Shown here in pieces: positions 45,270 through 54,355 of a stretch of DNA of 64,000 nucleotides. Position 1 is the first letter of the stretch. Each line of letters begins with the position of its first letter. The stretch is from Streptomyces aureocirculatus. Its GTDB lineage: Bacteria; Actinomycetota; Actinomycetes; Streptomycetales; Streptomycetaceae. The position numbers were made by a program, and so were the translations under genes. The notes under the pieces were generated by a model. The model was not told where the DNA came from. It did not search any database and worked only from the letters and a program-made list of their open reading frames with translations. The DNA lies in assembly GCF_000720475.1 (NCBI RefSeq), contig NZ_JOAP01000025.1, positions 131,550 through 195,549 on the forward strand, read 5' to 3'.

Positions 45270-45543
45270 CCGTCCGCTCACGCTCGCCGACATCGCCGCG
45301 CACGCCCGGCTCAGCGTCCGCACGCTCCACCGCAGGTTCCGCGCGCACACCGGGCTCAGCCCGCTCCAGTACCTGCTCCGCGCCCGGCTCGACCTGGCCC
45401 GGCGCCTCCTGGAGCAGGAGGACGGCGCCACCGTCGAGGACATCGCAGCCCGTGCGGGGTTCGCGTCGTCGGCGAGCTTGCGCCGGCGCTTCCGGCAAGC
45501 GGCCGGCAGCACACCCCGGGCCTACCGTGCGGCGGCCCGATGA
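45270..45543 (+). pseudogene. AraC-type HTH domain remnant
   Basis: About 85 codons of an AraC DNA-binding domain: LTLADIAAHARLSVRTLHRRFRAHTGLSPLQYLLRARLD and TVEDIAARAGFASSASLRRRF, ending at 45543. No ligand domain or proper start precedes it in frame. It lies opposite and next to the GlxA relic, so two regulator genes have decayed here. Its end overlaps the convergent lipoprotein gene by 22 bp. Confidence 0.65.
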
Positions 45544-46199
45544 GCCTCCGCCTGCAGATGGGCCTTCGCGTTGATCAGGGCCCGGGCGCGCAGCCTGCGC
45601 CACTCGGCGAGGTCGGCGCGGTGCCGGGTGCGGATCTCGGTCAGGGGTTCCTTGCGGAAGGACGCCTCCGGCTTGAGGTTGTTCACCACCGTGGAGACCC
45701 GGAACCAGCGGCGCTGGTCACCGTAGAGCGTGCGCTGGGCCGCGGCGAGGCAGCCGTCGGTGTGGGCGCGTACCGAGTATCCGGTGGGCAGTGTCAGCGA
45801 CAGCTCCGTACGGCCCGTGCCGAACAGGGCCCGCGTCACCTGCTGCTGCCGGGCCGCGGACGACGGGCGGGCGCCGGGGCGCGGCGGGGCCAGGCCCTGC
45901 CGGGTCAGGCAGGCCTCGGTGAGGTCACGCTGCGCCGTCTTGATGACGTCGTTCGGGGGCATCGAGGTCGTCCGGGCGGGGGACGCGCAGCCCGCGACGG
46001 TCAGCACTGTCAGGGCCGTCAGGACGGCCAGGGCGGTGTGGACGGCGCGGGCGGACAGCCGGGCGAGGGCGCTCAGCGTACGCGGTCGCGGTCGCGATGA
46101 CGTCAGCGGTCGGTGCGGGCAACGGTCCTTCGCCGGGCGCGGGTTGTGACTCCGCCCGGCTCGCGCCCCCGCTTCTCGTGGGGCGGCTTCGTAGCGCAT
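45522..46199 (-). CDS. Lipoprotein of unknown function
   Basis: 225 residues from ATG 46199; the Arg-rich first 50 residues may be an over-long start. Signal core VHTALAVLTALTVLTVAGC with lipobox TVAGC. The mature part contains TEACLTRQGL and YSVRAHTDGCLAAAQRTLYGD, two Cys that could pair. Family not recognised; secretion and anchoring are clear. Confidence 0.72.
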   Translation of the reverse strand: MRYEAAPREAGARAGRSHNPRPAKDRCPHRPLTSSRPRPRTLSALARLSARAVHTALAVLTALTVLTVAGCASPARTTSMPPNDVIKTAQRDLTEACLTRQGLAPPRPGARPSSAARQQQVTRALFGTGRTELSLTLPTGYSVRAHTDGCLAAAQRTLYGDQRRWFRVSTVVNNLKPEASFRKEPLTEIRTRHRADLAEWRRLRARALINAKAHLQAEAHRAAAR

Positions 46200-46310
46200 G
46201 CGGACGACTCCCGGGGCTGGTGCGGTGCACGGTGCAAGCGCACACTCCCCCGGGGCCGCCCGGATAAGCCCACTGTCACCCGGAACGGTGAGAAGTCGTA
46301 CCGGGCGGCG

Positions 46311-46631
46311 CTACTTGCGCCCCTGCGCCTTCGGATGCGTACGGCGGTACCTGCGGTCCCAGCGCTCCTGGCGGTCGCGGCGGATGCGGTAGTCGCGGTA
46401 CGTGGAGGGGATGCCCGCGCCTCCCACGCCGCCGGGCTTCGCGGTGCCGGGGGCGCCGGGGCCCGCGGCCGTCGCGCCCGCCCCGGCGCCGGTGGGGCCG
46501 GTCCTGGCCGGGCCGCCGTCGAACCGGCGGACGAGGAAGTAGACGAGAGCGGCTGCGGCGAGCCACAGCAGGGGTTGGTTGAAGCCCAGGGCGATGAGAA
46601 TGACGACCAGGGCGATGACAAGAACGGTCAT
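46311..46631 (-). CDS. Small membrane protein with basic tail
   Basis: 106 residues. Two hydrophobic helices at the N-terminus (MTVLVIALVVILIALGFN; LLWLAAAALVYFLV), a Gly/Ala/Pro linker, then a basic tail (YRDYRIRRDRQERWDRRYRRTHPK). Typical of unassigned Streptomyces membrane proteins. ATG 46631 follows AAGAACGGTC only weakly. Confidence 0.65.
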   Translation of the reverse strand: MTVLVIALVVILIALGFNQPLLWLAAAALVYFLVRRFDGGPARTGPTGAGAGATAAGPGAPGTAKPGGVGGAGIPSTYRDYRIRRDRQERWDRRYRRTHPKAQGRK

Positions 46632-46834
46632 GGGTGTACCTCCGCATGCTGGAACGCGGGGGCCGGGTTCGATGGACGGGGCCGCGCGGGCTCTGGGCGG
46701 GGCCTGGCCACCTGAGCGCGGGGCCCGGTGGGCTGGTTCGTGCACGGGCCGACGCCGTCCGACGTGGGCCGACAGCGGCCGTTGAGGGCTGGACTTTCCC
46801 TCGTAGGCGAGTCAACGCCCGCCCTCACCGCCTG

Positions 46835-47194
46835 TCAATGCTCCTCGGGCGAGGCGCCGGACGGGGGCTTGTGCACGTACTTGAGCATCGTCCGGGTATC
46901 CACCGCGTCGGGGCCCGAAACCTGCTTCCAGAATCGGTGACAACTCACGAAGACCGCCAACTCCCGTTCCCGGGCGCGCAGTTTCTCGACCTCGGCCTGT
47001 TCGTCCGGCGTCCAGCCGGGCGATGCGGGGCGCTCCACCTTGCGCCAGCCGTGGTCGTCGCTGAAGCCGTCGTGGGGCTCGACGGACCAGGGCAGTCGCT
47101 TCAGCAGGGCGTGCAGCTCGGATCTGACCTGGTGCAGCTCCTCCTGTCCTGCGAGGAGGTCGCTCGGGAACTCATGCTCGGGGGTTGCGGACAC
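46835..47194 (-). CDS. Conserved hypothetical protein
   Basis: 119 residues, soluble and largely helical (DLLAGQEELHQVRSELHALLKRL; PDEQAEVEKLRARERELAVFVSCHRFW). It resembles a family of short actinobacterial proteins without a known role. GTG 47194 is chosen, with AGGAG 12 nt upstream. Confidence 0.65.
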   Translation of the reverse strand: MSATPEHEFPSDLLAGQEELHQVRSELHALLKRLPWSVEPHDGFSDDHGWRKVERPASPGWTPDEQAEVEKLRARERELAVFVSCHRFWKQVSGPDAVDTRTMLKYVHKPPSGASPEEH

Positions 47195-47311
47195 TCCGCG
47201 ATAGTACTCCTGTTCGAATTTGATGGGCGAGAGCCGTACGGGTGACTTGTGGCCGCGGTCGTCGGCTGTGACCGGTTCCCATCGGGGGCCCGTACGCGCG
47301 AAGCTGGGGGC

Positions 47312-47551
47312 ATGTGCCGCAGCATCAAGACCCTTCGCCCGCCCGTGCTCCCCGAGAAGGCCACCGAGGAGGAGATCCGGGCCGCCGCGCTCCAGTACGT
47401 GCGCAAGGTCTCCGGGTTCCGGGCCCCGGCCGCCCACAATCGCGAGGTCTTCGACCGCGCCGTCGACGCCGTCGCCGAGGCGACGGCGGACCTCCTCGCC
47501 CACCTGGAGGTGCGCGGGGCGGCGAGCGCCGGAGACCACGCCGCCACGTAA
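47312..47551 (+). CDS. DUF2277 domain-containing protein
   Basis: 79 residues: MCRSIKTLRPPVLPEKATEEEIRAAALQYVRKVSGFRAP matches DUF2277, a short helical family of unknown function found widely in soil bacteria. The GGGGGC stretch before ATG 47312 serves as ribosome-binding site. Confidence 0.85.
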   Translation: MCRSIKTLRPPVLPEKATEEEIRAAALQYVRKVSGFRAPAAHNREVFDRAVDAVAEATADLLAHLEVRGAASAGDHAAT

Positions 47552-47562
47552 GCGGAAGCCCC

Positions 47563-47640
47563 GCGCCCCGTACCTCGCGCCCCGTACCCGTACCTCGCGC
47601 CCCGTACCCGTACCTCGTACCTCTAGGTCGGGGTACGAGG
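47563..47640. repeat. CGTACCCGTACCTCGCGCCC tandem repeat
   Basis: About three copies of a 20-22 bp unit between the convergent DUF2277 and DedA genes, followed by CTACCTC/GGGGTACGAGG, which can fold back. No gene. Confidence 0.7.
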
Positions 47641-47651
47641 AGCAGCGGGCC

Positions 47652-48272
47652 TCAGCCCGCGGTCCGCTCCCGCGGTCGCCGCACCAGGAACGCCGCCCCC
47701 GCCCCCGCCGCGAACAGCGCGAACACCGAGACGCCCGTAGCCAGCCAGGTCGCGCCGAGCCACTGGCCGCCGAAGTAGCCGAGGCCCACGCTGTAGCCGG
47801 CCCAGGCCACGCCCGCGAGCGCCGACCACGGCAGGAACTCGCGCACCGTGCGGTGTGCCGCGCCCGCGCCAAGCGAGACGATCGAGCGGCCCGCGGGGGC
47901 GAAGCGGGCGATGACGAAGAGGACGCCGCCGCCGCGGGCGAGGGCAGTGCCGAGCCGTTCCTGGGCGCTGGTCAGCCGCCGGGAGCGGGCGATGGCACGG
48001 TCGAGGCGCGCACCGCCCCGCCAGGCGAGGCGGTAGGCGACGAGGTCACCGAGCACGGAGGCGGTAGCGGCGCAGAGCATCAGAAGCAGGATGTCCGGGA
48101 CGTCCCGCGGCACGCGCCCGGTGCCGGAACCGGCCGCCGCGGCCGCCGTGGCCGCGGTGATGACGAGCACCCCGCTCGGCAGCAGCGGCAGGAACACGTC
48201 GAACAGGACGGAGAGCGCCACGACCGCGTAGATCCATGGGCTGCCGGTCAGCGCCCCCACACTCTCCAACAC
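47652..48272 (-). CDS. DedA/VTT-domain membrane protein
   Basis: 206 residues. Family motifs: DVFLPLLPSGVLVITAA near the N-terminus and RFAPAGRSIVSLGAGAAHRTVREFLPWSALAGVAWAGYSVGLGYFGG, with the FxRFxPxxR-type signature (here VIARFAPAGRS). DedA-type proteins help membrane homeostasis, probably by moving lipids. GTG 48272 with TTG next is the best start. Ends with a helix and a short basic tail. Confidence 0.85.
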   Translation of the reverse strand: MLESVGALTGSPWIYAVVALSVLFDVFLPLLPSGVLVITAATAAAAAGSGTGRVPRDVPDILLLMLCAATASVLGDLVAYRLAWRGGARLDRAIARSRRLTSAQERLGTALARGGGVLFVIARFAPAGRSIVSLGAGAAHRTVREFLPWSALAGVAWAGYSVGLGYFGGQWLGATWLATGVSVFALFAAGAGAAFLVRRPRERTAG

Positions 48273-48526
48273 CGATAACTCCCCGTGACTCCCCGGTCGG
48301 CAACTCATTCGCCGCGATGGCGCGGGGAGCGGCGGGTGGCGGCCTGATGACAGCGGTACAGCGTACGCCGGACTGTCGTCCGTAGATCCACTGGGGGCTC
48401 AGATGTTCGCTACATCACGTTCACCCAACTGCTGTCCCTGGTGGGGCGGTCGCCCCGGATGTCCCGTACGAACGGAGCAGAAGCGCACACAACGGGCGTT
48501 CGACGGCGATACGAGGAGACTCGACG

Positions 48527-49075
48527 ATGGTGGCAGGAATACTGACCGCGGCCGTGGCGGCCGCCGTGCTCACGGCGAGCGGCGGCGCACCGGGTGACGG
48601 CGTCGACTGTGTGCGCGCGGAAGGGCGGTTCGCGCCGTCCAAGGCGCACTCGCCCGCCCTCACCTACGACCGGAACCTCGTGCCTCCCGGTGCCCGGCTC
48701 CAGGTCACGCAGCGCCACGAGCACGGTGGCACCCGGGTCGGCCTGCGGGTCCAAGGCGTGCGGGCGGGCCATGCGTTCGGTGTGCACGTCCACCGCAAGC
48801 CGTGCGGCGTCGACCCCGAAGCGGCTGGGGGGCACTACCAGAACCACCCGGATCCGGTGCAGCCGTCGAAGGATCCGGCCTATGTGAATCCGGACAACGA
48901 GGTGTGGCTGGACTTCACCGCGCGCCGCGACGGTTCGGGGGCGGCGTCGGCGGTCCACTCCTGGAACTTCAGGCCCGGCGCGGCGGCATCGGTGGTGCTG
49001 CACCGCGAACAGGGCGGCGCGGGGAAGCGGGTGGCGTGCTTCACCGTGCCGTTCGAGCCGCGCGCCGGGAAGTGA
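48527..49075 (+). CDS. Secreted Cu/Zn-superoxide-dismutase-like protein with incomplete zinc site
   Basis: 182 residues with a short hydrophobic N-terminus. SOD features: FGVHVHRKPCG (copper ligands HVH and the disulfide Cys), GGHYQNHPDP (next His ligands), VVLHREQ (fourth copper His) and GGAGKRVACF (active-site Arg and second Cys). The third zinc His and following Asp region (usually HPGDLPN) reads AYVNPDNEVWLDF and lacks the His. It may be copper-only or inactive. ACGAGGAGAC precedes ATG 48527. Confidence 0.8.
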   Translation: MVAGILTAAVAAAVLTASGGAPGDGVDCVRAEGRFAPSKAHSPALTYDRNLVPPGARLQVTQRHEHGGTRVGLRVQGVRAGHAFGVHVHRKPCGVDPEAAGGHYQNHPDPVQPSKDPAYVNPDNEVWLDFTARRDGSGAASAVHSWNFRPGAAASVVLHREQGGAGKRVACFTVPFEPRAGK

Positions 49076-49173
49076 GCGCGCGGCGCCCCCTTCCTCCGTA
49101 GCGGGAACCGCATACGGAGCAGGGGGCGCCGTCCGTGCGCCGTGCGGGTCGGGCCGGTGCGGGCCGGTGCGGG

Positions 49174-49632
49174 TCAGGCCGCGACCGGCGTGCGCTCCGC
49201 GTCCGCGGCCTTCGGCTCCCGCTCGCGGCGGACTGAGGCGATCACCCGGTCGAGACCGAACGCGCCGGAGCCGGTGAACACGAGCAGCAGGAGGGCCCAG
49301 CAGAACATCGCCGAGGCCTCGCCGCCGTTCTCCATCGGCCACAGCGCCTCCGGCTGGTGCACCTTGAAGTAGGCGTACGCCATCGAGCCCGACGACACGA
49401 GCGCCGCCGCGCGGGTGCCGAGGCCGAGCAGGACCAGGCTGCCGCCGACGAGCTGGATGACCGCCGCGTACCAACCGGGCCAGGTGCCGGCGTCGATGGT
49501 GCCGCCGGCGCCGTCGGCGCCGCCGAGGGCGCCGAAGAGGGAGGCGGCGCCGTGGCATGCGAAGAGCAGTCCGACGACGATGCGGAAGAGGCCGAGGGCG
49601 TAGGGCTGGGCGCTGTCCAGACGTCCAGTCAT
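49174..49632 (-). CDS. DoxX-family membrane protein
   Basis: 152 residues, four helices (LFRIVVGLLFACHGAASLFG; WYAAVIQLVGGSLVLLGLGTRAAALV; MAYAYFK; MFCWALLLLVFTGSGAFGLDRVI). DoxX proteins are thought to take part in membrane redox or thiol-stress systems with partner proteins. ATG 49632 with GGGGGACTCC upstream (on the minus strand the site reads AAGGAGTCC). Confidence 0.88.
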   Translation of the reverse strand: MTGRLDSAQPYALGLFRIVVGLLFACHGAASLFGALGGADGAGGTIDAGTWPGWYAAVIQLVGGSLVLLGLGTRAAALVSSGSMAYAYFKVHQPEALWPMENGGEASAMFCWALLLLVFTGSGAFGLDRVIASVRREREPKAADAERTPVAA

Positions 49633-49703
49633 GGTGGGGGACTCCTTCGGTCTTGACCGGTTCGGGGACGGGAACCGATCGGGAGTCCCAAGATTAGGTC
49701 CGC

Positions 49704-51650
49704 CTAATTAGTACTTGCAACTTCAACATCTGAGTGTTTCGTGAGAATCTCCCGCCCCGGGTCGTCGCACCCGGAAGGCGACACCACCGCCCGCAGCGCG
49801 GCCCGCGCCACCGCGTCCGCGTCGGACAGCGTCACCGAGTCCACCCCCGGCCGCGCCCCCGCCGCCGTCACCCAGTGCACCCCCTCCGTCGGCACTCCGA
49901 ACGCGAACCGGCGCGGGTGCGGTCGCCCCGCGCCGTCGATCAGGTGGTACGGCCGCGGCGTCACGTCGAGCCCGCCCGTCTCGTAGCCGTCCACGGTGTG
50001 CGGTCGGCACTGTCCGGCGGCGAGGAGCCCCGCGAGCAGCGCGTCCCCGGTGCGCCGCAGGTCCGGCTCGGGCAGCCGCGCCTCGATCAGGGTGGTCGCC
50101 CGCACCCCGGAGCCCGGCACGTCCGGGGAGTGCGCGAGGAACGCACCGTCCGCGCAGCGCACGTCGAGGCGCGGGCCGATGACCTCCACGACGCCCGCCT
50201 CGATCAGCGCGGTCAGCTCCTCGATGCGGCGCCGCGGCGGGCCGATCGACAGGAAGGCGTTGAGGGGCGTGTACCAGCCGTCCAACTGGGCCCGGCGCGA
50301 GGCGCCCGAAAGGCCGCCGTGGTCGACGACGAGGCGCAGTTCGTTGCGCAGGTCGCGGAGCACGTCGAGGGCCGCCTTGAGCGGGCCCGCCACATTGCCG
50401 AGCGCGGCCTGCGCGACGTCCTCGCGCAGGTGGTCGAGCAGCCAGGCGCGGTGGTCGCCCGGGGAGCGGAAGACACGCCCCCCGTGCGGCCGAGCGAGCC
50501 GCTCCCAGGACCAGCGGTCGTCGGGAGCGAACCCGGACCCGTCCAGGACGGCGGCCTCCTCGGGGCTGCCGGGCGCGGTGTCGAGGAACCGGTCGGGGAA
50601 GGCACGGGCCCGGTCCGCCGCGCCGGAGGCGTCAAGCCGCGCCGTGTAGTAGACCGTCTCGACCTCCTTGGCGATCAGCGGCCAGACCTCGGCGCGGAAG
50701 TCGGGCGCGTCCCCGCTGTCCGCGCGCTTGCGGAACCGGGCGATGGCCTCCGGGGTGAGGACCACGGGCCGGTGCCGCCCGTAGGGGCCCTTGGCGTTGT
50801 CACCGCGCGCCTGGTACGGGACACCGCGGCGCGAACCGGCGTACAGGCGCGGCTCGCTGCCCGCGGGCACATAGCGCAGGGCGCCGCTCCCGCTCCCGCC
50901 GCCGTCGCCGGGCACGAAGCGGCCGCCGCGCCCCACGGTCAGGAGCGCCATGTGGTCGAAGAAGTTCAGGCCGAGCCCGCGCAGCAGCACCGGTTCGCCG
51001 GGCGCGACCGCGCTCAGGTCGACGTCGGCGGGGTTGGCGGGCGGGAGGTGGCGCAGACCGTGCCGGGCGGCGTACGCGGACAGCTCCGCCAGGGCAGGTT
51101 CCGCGGTCGTCGGCAGGTGGCCCTGGGTGAGGACGACGGCACAGAGCCCGGACAGGGTCTTGGCGTCGTCGAGCGCGAGGGTCTGGAGGCCGTCCGGCGC
51201 CTGGGTCAGAGCGACCGCGCGGGCGGTGTGCGGGACGACGCGGACACCGCCGGGGGCCGTGGCCGCGGTGCGGGCGAAGAACCACTCCAGATAGCGGCCG
51301 TAGTCGGCGCGCGTCGGATAGTCGTCGGGGCCGAGCCCCGGCAGATGCCCGCGGGCGGCCCACTCGTACAGGCTCGGCCCCGGCCGCACCGGCCCCGCGC
51401 AGTCGACGCTCGCGTCGGTGAACAGCGTCACCTGGGAAGCGACGGTGTTCATCAGGAGCTCGGACGGCTGGGCGGTGCGCCAGACCCGCCCCGGGCCCGG
51501 GGGCGCCGGGTCGATCACGTGGACCGTGAGGCGCGCCCCCAGGGGCAGCAGTTCGGCGGCCGACGCGCACAGGCGCTCCAGGACGCTGGTGCCGCGTGGC
51601 CCCGCGCCGACGACGGCTATGGAAGGGTCAGCGGGCGGGGCAGCAGACAA
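49704..51650 (-). CDS. Large FAD/NAD(P)-binding protein
   Basis: 648 residues. N-terminal Rossmann motif IAVVGAGPRGTSVLERL, a DP(A)PPGPGRVWRTAQPSELLMNTVASQVTLFTD stretch typical of the Pfam FAD-NAD(P)-binding family (PF13454), then long alpha regions; RxYxxGRH-like loops near residue 290. Similar proteins act in ornithine/lysine N-hydroxylase-like or lactate-type oxidations or are unassigned. The start is TTG 51650 with GGAG eight bases upstream; no better start precedes the Rossmann motif. Stands alone. Confidence 0.8.
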   Translation of the reverse strand: MSAAPPADPSIAVVGAGPRGTSVLERLCASAAELLPLGARLTVHVIDPAPPGPGRVWRTAQPSELLMNTVASQVTLFTDASVDCAGPVRPGPSLYEWAARGHLPGLGPDDYPTRADYGRYLEWFFARTAATAPGGVRVVPHTARAVALTQAPDGLQTLALDDAKTLSGLCAVVLTQGHLPTTAEPALAELSAYAARHGLRHLPPANPADVDLSAVAPGEPVLLRGLGLNFFDHMALLTVGRGGRFVPGDGGGSGSGALRYVPAGSEPRLYAGSRRGVPYQARGDNAKGPYGRHRPVVLTPEAIARFRKRADSGDAPDFRAEVWPLIAKEVETVYYTARLDASGAADRARAFPDRFLDTAPGSPEEAAVLDGSGFAPDDRWSWERLARPHGGRVFRSPGDHRAWLLDHLREDVAQAALGNVAGPLKAALDVLRDLRNELRLVVDHGGLSGASRRAQLDGWYTPLNAFLSIGPPRRRIEELTALIEAGVVEVIGPRLDVRCADGAFLAHSPDVPGSGVRATTLIEARLPEPDLRRTGDALLAGLLAAGQCRPHTVDGYETGGLDVTPRPYHLIDGAGRPHPRRFAFGVPTEGVHWVTAAGARPGVDSVTLSDADAVARAALRAVVSPSGCDDPGREILTKHSDVEVASTN

Positions 51651-51654
51651 GGGC

Positions 51655-51826
51655 GTGACTCCCGGTACGGATCGTGACTTCCGGTACGGATCGTGCCCCC
51701 GGCGGACGTGGGGACCGGGACATCATGCCGCCGGGAGCGGCATTGCCGGACCCCGCTTGGAGGATCGTCATCCGGTTGTGGCCCGAGTCACGCCCACAGA
51801 AGTGGCCCGAGTCACGCCCACGGAAA
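51655..51826. repeat. Two pairs of short direct repeats before the FAD gene
   Basis: A 19-bp unit (GACTCCCGGTACGGATCGT) occurs twice at 51656-51694, and a 24-bp unit (TGGCCCGAGTCACGCCCACA) twice at 51779-51826. The gap has no gene. Confidence 0.7.
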
Positions 51827-51838
51827 GGGCATACCGGC

Positions 51839-53563
51839 TCACGTGGTGAGCTGTGTCTCCGTCACGGTCTCCATCCGCTCCGCGCCGTCCTTGCCCGCCA
51901 GCGCCCGGTCGAGCCGCAGTTGGGACGACCGGCCCCGCATCGTCAGGGTCATCAGATGGTTGCCGAACCACGGGCCGCCGGTCCTGCGCCAGTCGACGGC
52001 GGCGCGGGGGAGCCTTCCGTGCCGTGCGAACCGCCGCCCGAGGGCCCGGCCGACCCGGCTCCAGCCGAAGCGGAAGCCACCCCGTATGTAGCCGGGGATG
52101 GAGTTGTGCACCGGCGAGCAGGTCAACTGGAGCACGCGGGCGTCGGGGCCGCCGTCGGGCCAGGTGGGCTCGGCGACGTACGCGTGGTGGACGTCACCGG
52201 AGAGCACGCACACCGTCGCCGGGGCGTCCGCGCCCGCACCGGCCTCGGCGATCAGGGCCGCCAGGGAGTCGAACGACGACGGGAACGCCGCCCAGTGCTC
52301 CAGGTCCGCGGCCCGGCGAAGGCGCTCACCGAAACGGGCCCAGCGGGCGCCCCGCTCGCCGCGGCACAGCGCGGCGTCCCAGCCCTCGGCGTCGTGGATG
52401 AGATGGGGCAGGAGCCACGGCAGCGACGTCCCGATGAGCAGATGGTCGCAGCCGCCCTCCAGGGCCTGCTCGCGCAGCCACTGCGCCTCCTTCGGGTCGA
52501 GCATCGCCCGCTCGTCCTCCTTCAGGACGCGCGCTGCCCGGGTGTCGACCATCAGCAGGCGGACGCGGCCGAAGTCCCTGCGGTAACTCCAGCGCGTCGA
52601 CGCCGGGTCGGTGTCGGCCGCGGCGGCGAACGCGCGCAGGACGTCCGTGCCGTCGGGCGCGGCGCGCACCGCGGCGAACAGCTCGTCGCGCTCCAGTTCC
52701 TTCGGCGGGAGATTGCCGATGTGCTGGTAGACCCAGTACGACATCAGGCCGCTGAGGATGCGCTCGCGCCACCAGGGCGTGGCCCGCATCCCGGCCAGCC
52801 AGGAGGCGCTGGTGTTCCAGTCGTCGATGACGTCGTGGTCGTCGAAGATCATGCAGCTCGGCACGGTGGAGAGCAGCCAGCGCACCTGGGGGTCCAGCCA
52901 GGACTCGTAGTAGAGGTGGGTGTACTCCTCATAGTCCGCGACCTGGTCGCCCGGGGGCTCGGAGAGGTCGCGGCGGGCGGCGAGCCAGCGGCGGGTGTCG
53001 TCGGAGACCTCGTCCGCGTACACCTGGTCGCCCAGGAGCAGCAGCACGTCGGGGCGCGGCGCGGCGGGGTCGGCGGCGATGCGGGCCGCCAGCGTGTCCA
53101 GGGCGTCGGGCCCGATGGGGTCGTCCTGCTGCGGGCGCAGCCGGGAGCCGTGAGATCCGCCGTGCTCCGCCGCGGGCGGCGCGGCCCACCGGCAGGAACC
53201 GAAGGTCACCCGCACGGTCCCGCCGTCCCCGCTGCTCTCACCGCTCTCACTGCTCTCACCGCTCCTGGGCCCGCCCTCGCCGCCCGGCGTCCGGATGGTG
53301 CTCGGTGGGAACGGCGAGTCGGGCAGCGGCCACACGGGGCTTTCGTCGAGCGACACCTCGTACGCCGTGTCCGTGCCCGGGCGCAGCCCCTGGACGTGCA
53401 CCAGGGCGTAGTGGTGCCCCGCGACCTGGAAGGTCCGGGACGTGCCCCTGGTGCCGTCGGCGCAGCGCACCTCGGCCGTGCAGGGGCGGTCGGCCTCCAC
53501 CCAGACGGTCGCGCTCGCGCCGTCGACGTACCTCAGCAGTGGACCCAGGCGCAGCCGTGCCAC
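51839..53563 (-). CDS. PhoD-type alkaline phosphatase/phosphodiesterase
   Basis: 574 residues. Metallophosphatase motifs: FGSCRWA; LLLLGDQVYADE (metal Asp and Tyr); FDDHDVIDDWN (metal Asp-Asp-His); LIGTSLPWLLPH; VCVLSGDVHHAYV (metal Asp-His-His). Fe/Ca-type PhoD. No twin-Arg signal at the N-terminus, so this member may be cytoplasmic or exported with a partner. GTG 53563 lies 12 nt from GGAGGAAG; GTG 53572 abuts it. A Ser/Gly/Glu-rich insertion lies near residues 95-120. Confidence 0.88.
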   Translation of the reverse strand: MARLRLGPLLRYVDGASATVWVEADRPCTAEVRCADGTRGTSRTFQVAGHHYALVHVQGLRPGTDTAYEVSLDESPVWPLPDSPFPPSTIRTPGGEGGPRSGESSESGESSGDGGTVRVTFGSCRWAAPPAAEHGGSHGSRLRPQQDDPIGPDALDTLAARIAADPAAPRPDVLLLLGDQVYADEVSDDTRRWLAARRDLSEPPGDQVADYEEYTHLYYESWLDPQVRWLLSTVPSCMIFDDHDVIDDWNTSASWLAGMRATPWWRERILSGLMSYWVYQHIGNLPPKELERDELFAAVRAAPDGTDVLRAFAAAADTDPASTRWSYRRDFGRVRLLMVDTRAARVLKEDERAMLDPKEAQWLREQALEGGCDHLLIGTSLPWLLPHLIHDAEGWDAALCRGERGARWARFGERLRRAADLEHWAAFPSSFDSLAALIAEAGAGADAPATVCVLSGDVHHAYVAEPTWPDGGPDARVLQLTCSPVHNSIPGYIRGGFRFGWSRVGRALGRRFARHGRLPRAAVDWRRTGGPWFGNHLMTLTMRGRSSQLRLDRALAGKDGAERMETVTETQLTT

Positions 53564-53645
53564 AGTGATCACCTTCCTCCGTCGCCCCGTACGGTACGGA
53601 ACGACGGAGGCGGGCGGGACGGTTCCGCCGAAGCGAAGTGATCAG

Positions 53646-53719
53646 CGGCCGATCCACGGCCGATCCACGGCCGATCGGCAGTCGCTCAGCAATCGCTCAG
53701 CAATCGCTCAGCAGTCGCT
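53646..53719. repeat. Two short tandem repeats around the nuclease stop
   Basis: An 11-bp GATCCACGGCC unit repeats 3 times (53652-53680 region) and a second 11-bp unit TCGCTCAGCAA repeats nearly 4 times to 53719, reaching into the last codons of the nuclease gene. Confidence 0.75.
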
Positions 53720-54355
53720 CAGGACCGAGGCGAGCTTGCTCTTCTCGGCGGAGTCGACGGTGAGGCCGTAGTGGTGCTTCACGTCCACCCACATGCGGAC
53801 GTAGAAGCAGTGGTACGACGACGTCGGCGGCATCCACTCGGCCGGGTCCTTGTCGCCCTTGGCCTGATTGACGTTGTCGGTGACGGCGATGAGCTGTGGC
53901 TGGCCCAGGTCGTTGGCGAAGCCCTTGCGGCGGTCGGTGGTCCAGGCGTTGGCGCCGGACTTCCAGGCCTCGGAGAGCGGGACGACGTGGTCGATGTCGA
54001 GGTCGGAGGCCTGGGTCCAGGTGGCGTTGTCGTAGTCGGACTTCCAGGTGCCGGAGACGGCGGCACAACTGCCGTCCTGCTGTACGTTGCTGCCGTCGCG
54101 CTTGAGGACGACCTCGCGGGTGTTGCAGGTGCCGGACTGGGTCGCCCAGTGCGGGAACTTGTCGCGGCTGTAGCCGTCGGATGAGCCCTCGGCGCGCACG
54201 GTGAGCTGGCTGAGGTAGGTCCGTGCGGTGCCCGCGTCGACCGGGGTGGGCGGGGCGGCCTGGGCGGGCGAGCCGGTGAGCAGGGTGCCTGCGGTGGCCA
54301 GGGCGGTGAGGGCGCCGAGGGCGGCGGCCCGGTGACGCGCGTAGAACCTGGGCAT
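53708..54355 (-). CDS. Secreted HNH-type nuclease (DUF1524 family)
   Basis: 215 residues: Sec signal (ALGALTALATAGTLLTGSPAQA), then the DUF1524 domain with the active-site motif DLDIDHVVPLSEAW and NVNQAKGDKDPAEWMPP, and the C-terminal SSYHCFYVRMWVDVKHHY. Four Cys suggest two disulfides in the secreted form. A GGGAAC/AAGGGAG site precedes the ATG. Non-specific secreted nucleases of this type are common in Streptomyces. Confidence 0.9.
   Translation of the reverse strand: MPRFYARHRAAALGALTALATAGTLLTGSPAQAAPPTPVDAGTARTYLSQLTVRAEGSSDGYSRDKFPHWATQSGTCNTREVVLKRDGSNVQQDGSCAAVSGTWKSDYDNATWTQASDLDIDHVVPLSEAWKSGANAWTTDRRKGFANDLGQPQLIAVTDNVNQAKGDKDPAEWMPPTSSYHCFYVRMWVDVKHHYGLTVDSAEKSKLASVLSDC

Noticed and set aside
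44514..45540. Long plus- and minus-strand frames through the regulator graveyard as full genes
   Set aside because: Recognisable domains are split over several frames, so no single frame is a real gene.
41543..45543. Full AICE or prophage insertion at tRNA-Val
   Set aside because: No integrase, Rep/Tra genes or repeated att site could be found within the window; left as a possible relic only.
49693..49708. ATTAGG...CCTAAT dyad near the end of the FAD gene, resembling an iron box
   Set aside because: The half sites are 4 bp apart, whereas the IdeR/DmdR box needs 9; it also overlaps coding DNA of the FAD gene and only about 11 of 19 positions fit.
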